A DNA stretch of 7,775 nt from Comamonas sp. lk. GTDB lineage: Bacteria; Pseudomonadota; Gammaproteobacteria; Burkholderiales; Burkholderiaceae_C. Of the stretch, positions 6,968-7,775 are shown in pieces. Made by a program: the position numbers and the translations under genes. The notes beneath the pieces are model-generated. The model had not been told where the DNA came from. It was given only the letters and a program-made list of their open reading frames with translations, and ran no database searches. Position 1 is the stretch's first letter. The number at the start of each line of letters is the position of its first letter. The DNA lies in assembly GCA_945901215.1 (NCBI GenBank), contig CAMDKE010000122.1, forward strand, positions 1 to 7,775, given 5' to 3'.

Positions 6968-7723
6968 GTGATCCTCTACGAATATCCGTTTAACGAAAAA
7001 ATTCGCACCTACTTGCGTCTAGAGCACCTCTTTGCGCGGCTTTTCACGCTCATGGACCGCACTGACGCGATGGACCACCATTTCGCGCTCATTACCTTGT
7101 TTGAGATCCTGAATGTGGGTGCCCGCGCTGAGCTCAAGCCTGACGTCCTGAAAGACCTGGACCGTCAAAAGCAGGCGCTAAGCGCCTTTCGCGGAAACCC
7201 AGGTATAGCTGCCGATGTGCTCGACCGCTTGTTGAACCAACTCGAGGATTACCACGGCTTGCTCAACAACGCCCCCGGTAAATTGGGCCATTCGCTGGCA
7301 GAAAACGATTGGCTCAAAAGCCTGCGCAGTCGCACCAGCATCCCGGGAGGCACCTGTGAATTTGACTTGCCGGCCTATTACGCGTGGCAAAAGCGCCCGG
7401 GACAGCAACGCCAAAGCGACTTGCGTGGCTGGGTAGAAGGCCTGATTCCGCTCTTTAACGGCATCCAATTGCTACTCGGACTGCTGCGCGACTCCGGAAC
7501 CCCACAAAAAATGGTCGCTCTGGGCGGGCAGTTTCAACAAAACTTGCCCCAGGGCCGCACATTTCAGCTTCTGCGGCTGTCCCTGAAGGAAAATTTGGGT
7601 GCCATTCCCGAAATCAGTGCTAACCGACTGGTCGCCTCTATTCGCTTCGTGCGCCATGAGGCAGACGATAGACTGCACGCCAACACCGCAGACATACCAT
7701 TCGAACTGGTGCTGTGTTCCTGA
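6968..7723 (+). CDS. zapD: Cell division protein ZapD (YacF family)
   Basis: ZapD binds FtsZ in the cytoplasm and helps bundle its protofilaments in the division ring; it is a non-essential Z-ring stabiliser in Escherichia coli. The 251-aa product is close to the family's usual length. It begins with the diagnostic MILYEYPFNEKIRTYLRLEH. This is followed by the helical segment LFTLMDRTDAMDHHFALITL, which places it firmly in the ZapD/YacF family. No membrane segment or signal peptide is seen. The frame is intact to TGA 7721-7723. GTG 6968 is chosen because it gives the family N-terminus and has GGAAA seven bases upstream. It follows coaE after 22 bp and precedes a probable yacG, the common coaE-zapD-yacG order. 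The link to pilus genes is positional only. Confidence 0.95.
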   Translation: MILYEYPFNEKIRTYLRLEHLFARLFTLMDRTDAMDHHFALITLFEILNVGARAELKPDVLKDLDRQKQALSAFRGNPGIAADVLDRLLNQLEDYHGLLNNAPGKLGHSLAENDWLKSLRSRTSIPGGTCEFDLPAYYAWQKRPGQQRQSDLRGWVEGLIPLFNGIQLLLGLLRDSGTPQKMVALGGQFQQNLPQGRTFQLLRLSLKENLGAIPEISANRLVASIRFVRHEADDRLHANTADIPFELVLCS

Positions 7724-7739
7724 TCTGCGGTTAGACACC

Positions 7740-7775
7740 GTGGCCGATCCAAACCCGAAAATCGTGCGCTGCCCA
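7740..7775 (+). CDS. yacG: Probable DNA gyrase inhibitor YacG, N-terminal end (partial)
   Basis: Twelve codons from GTG 7740 to the window edge read MADPNPKIVRCP. This resembles the short N-terminus of YacG, a small zinc protein (about 60-70 aa) that binds GyrB and inhibits gyrase; its first zinc knuckle begins with a CPxC motif, of which C11-P12 are visible here. The identification rests mainly on position, because yacG commonly follows coaE-zapD. The start is 16 bases after the zapD stop and has no strong Shine-Dalgarno. The remaining cysteines and the rest of the protein are beyond the window. Confidence 0.65.
   Translation, partial: MADPNPKIVRCP

Overview
The window is a tightly packed stretch of bacterial chromosome with every supported gene on the + strand. 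Protein wording and gene order (pilB-pilC-pilD-coaE-zapD-yacG) point to a betaproteobacterium, most likely Burkholderiales and probably a Rhodoferax/Comamonadaceae-type organism. That placement comes from recalled family sequences and gene order, not from a search.

Region 1 (1-2509) is a dTDP-L-rhamnose synthesis cluster in the classical rfbB-rfbD-rfbA-rfbC order. rfbB enters from the left edge and only its last 35 codons are present. After a 54-bp gap come rfbD, rfbA and rfbC, joined by stop/start overlaps. Together the four enzymes turn glucose-1-phosphate and dTTP into dTDP-L-rhamnose, the activated rhamnose donor for O-antigen, exopolysaccharide or protein glycosylation.

Region 2 (2506-6337) encodes type IV pilus assembly: the PilB extension ATPase, the PilC inner-membrane platform and the PilD prepilin peptidase/methyltransferase. 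No pilin gene is present. pilB starts inside the rfbC stop codon (ATGA), so the sugar-nucleotide genes run into the pilus genes without an intergenic space.

Region 3 (6334-7775) is the housekeeping tail that usually follows pilD in beta- and gammaproteobacteria: coaE (last step of coenzyme A synthesis), zapD (FtsZ-ring-associated protein) and the first 12 codons of a probable yacG (gyrase inhibitor).

The longest spacer is the 54 bp between rfbB and rfbD. I see no convincing promoter, rho-independent terminator, RNA gene, mobile element, repeat array or CRISPR. All complete genes have intact reading frames and the key residues of their families. I found no previously undescribed system. The most notable feature is the direct translational junction between the rhamnose and pilus gene sets, in a chain where five of the eight visible start codons are GTG.
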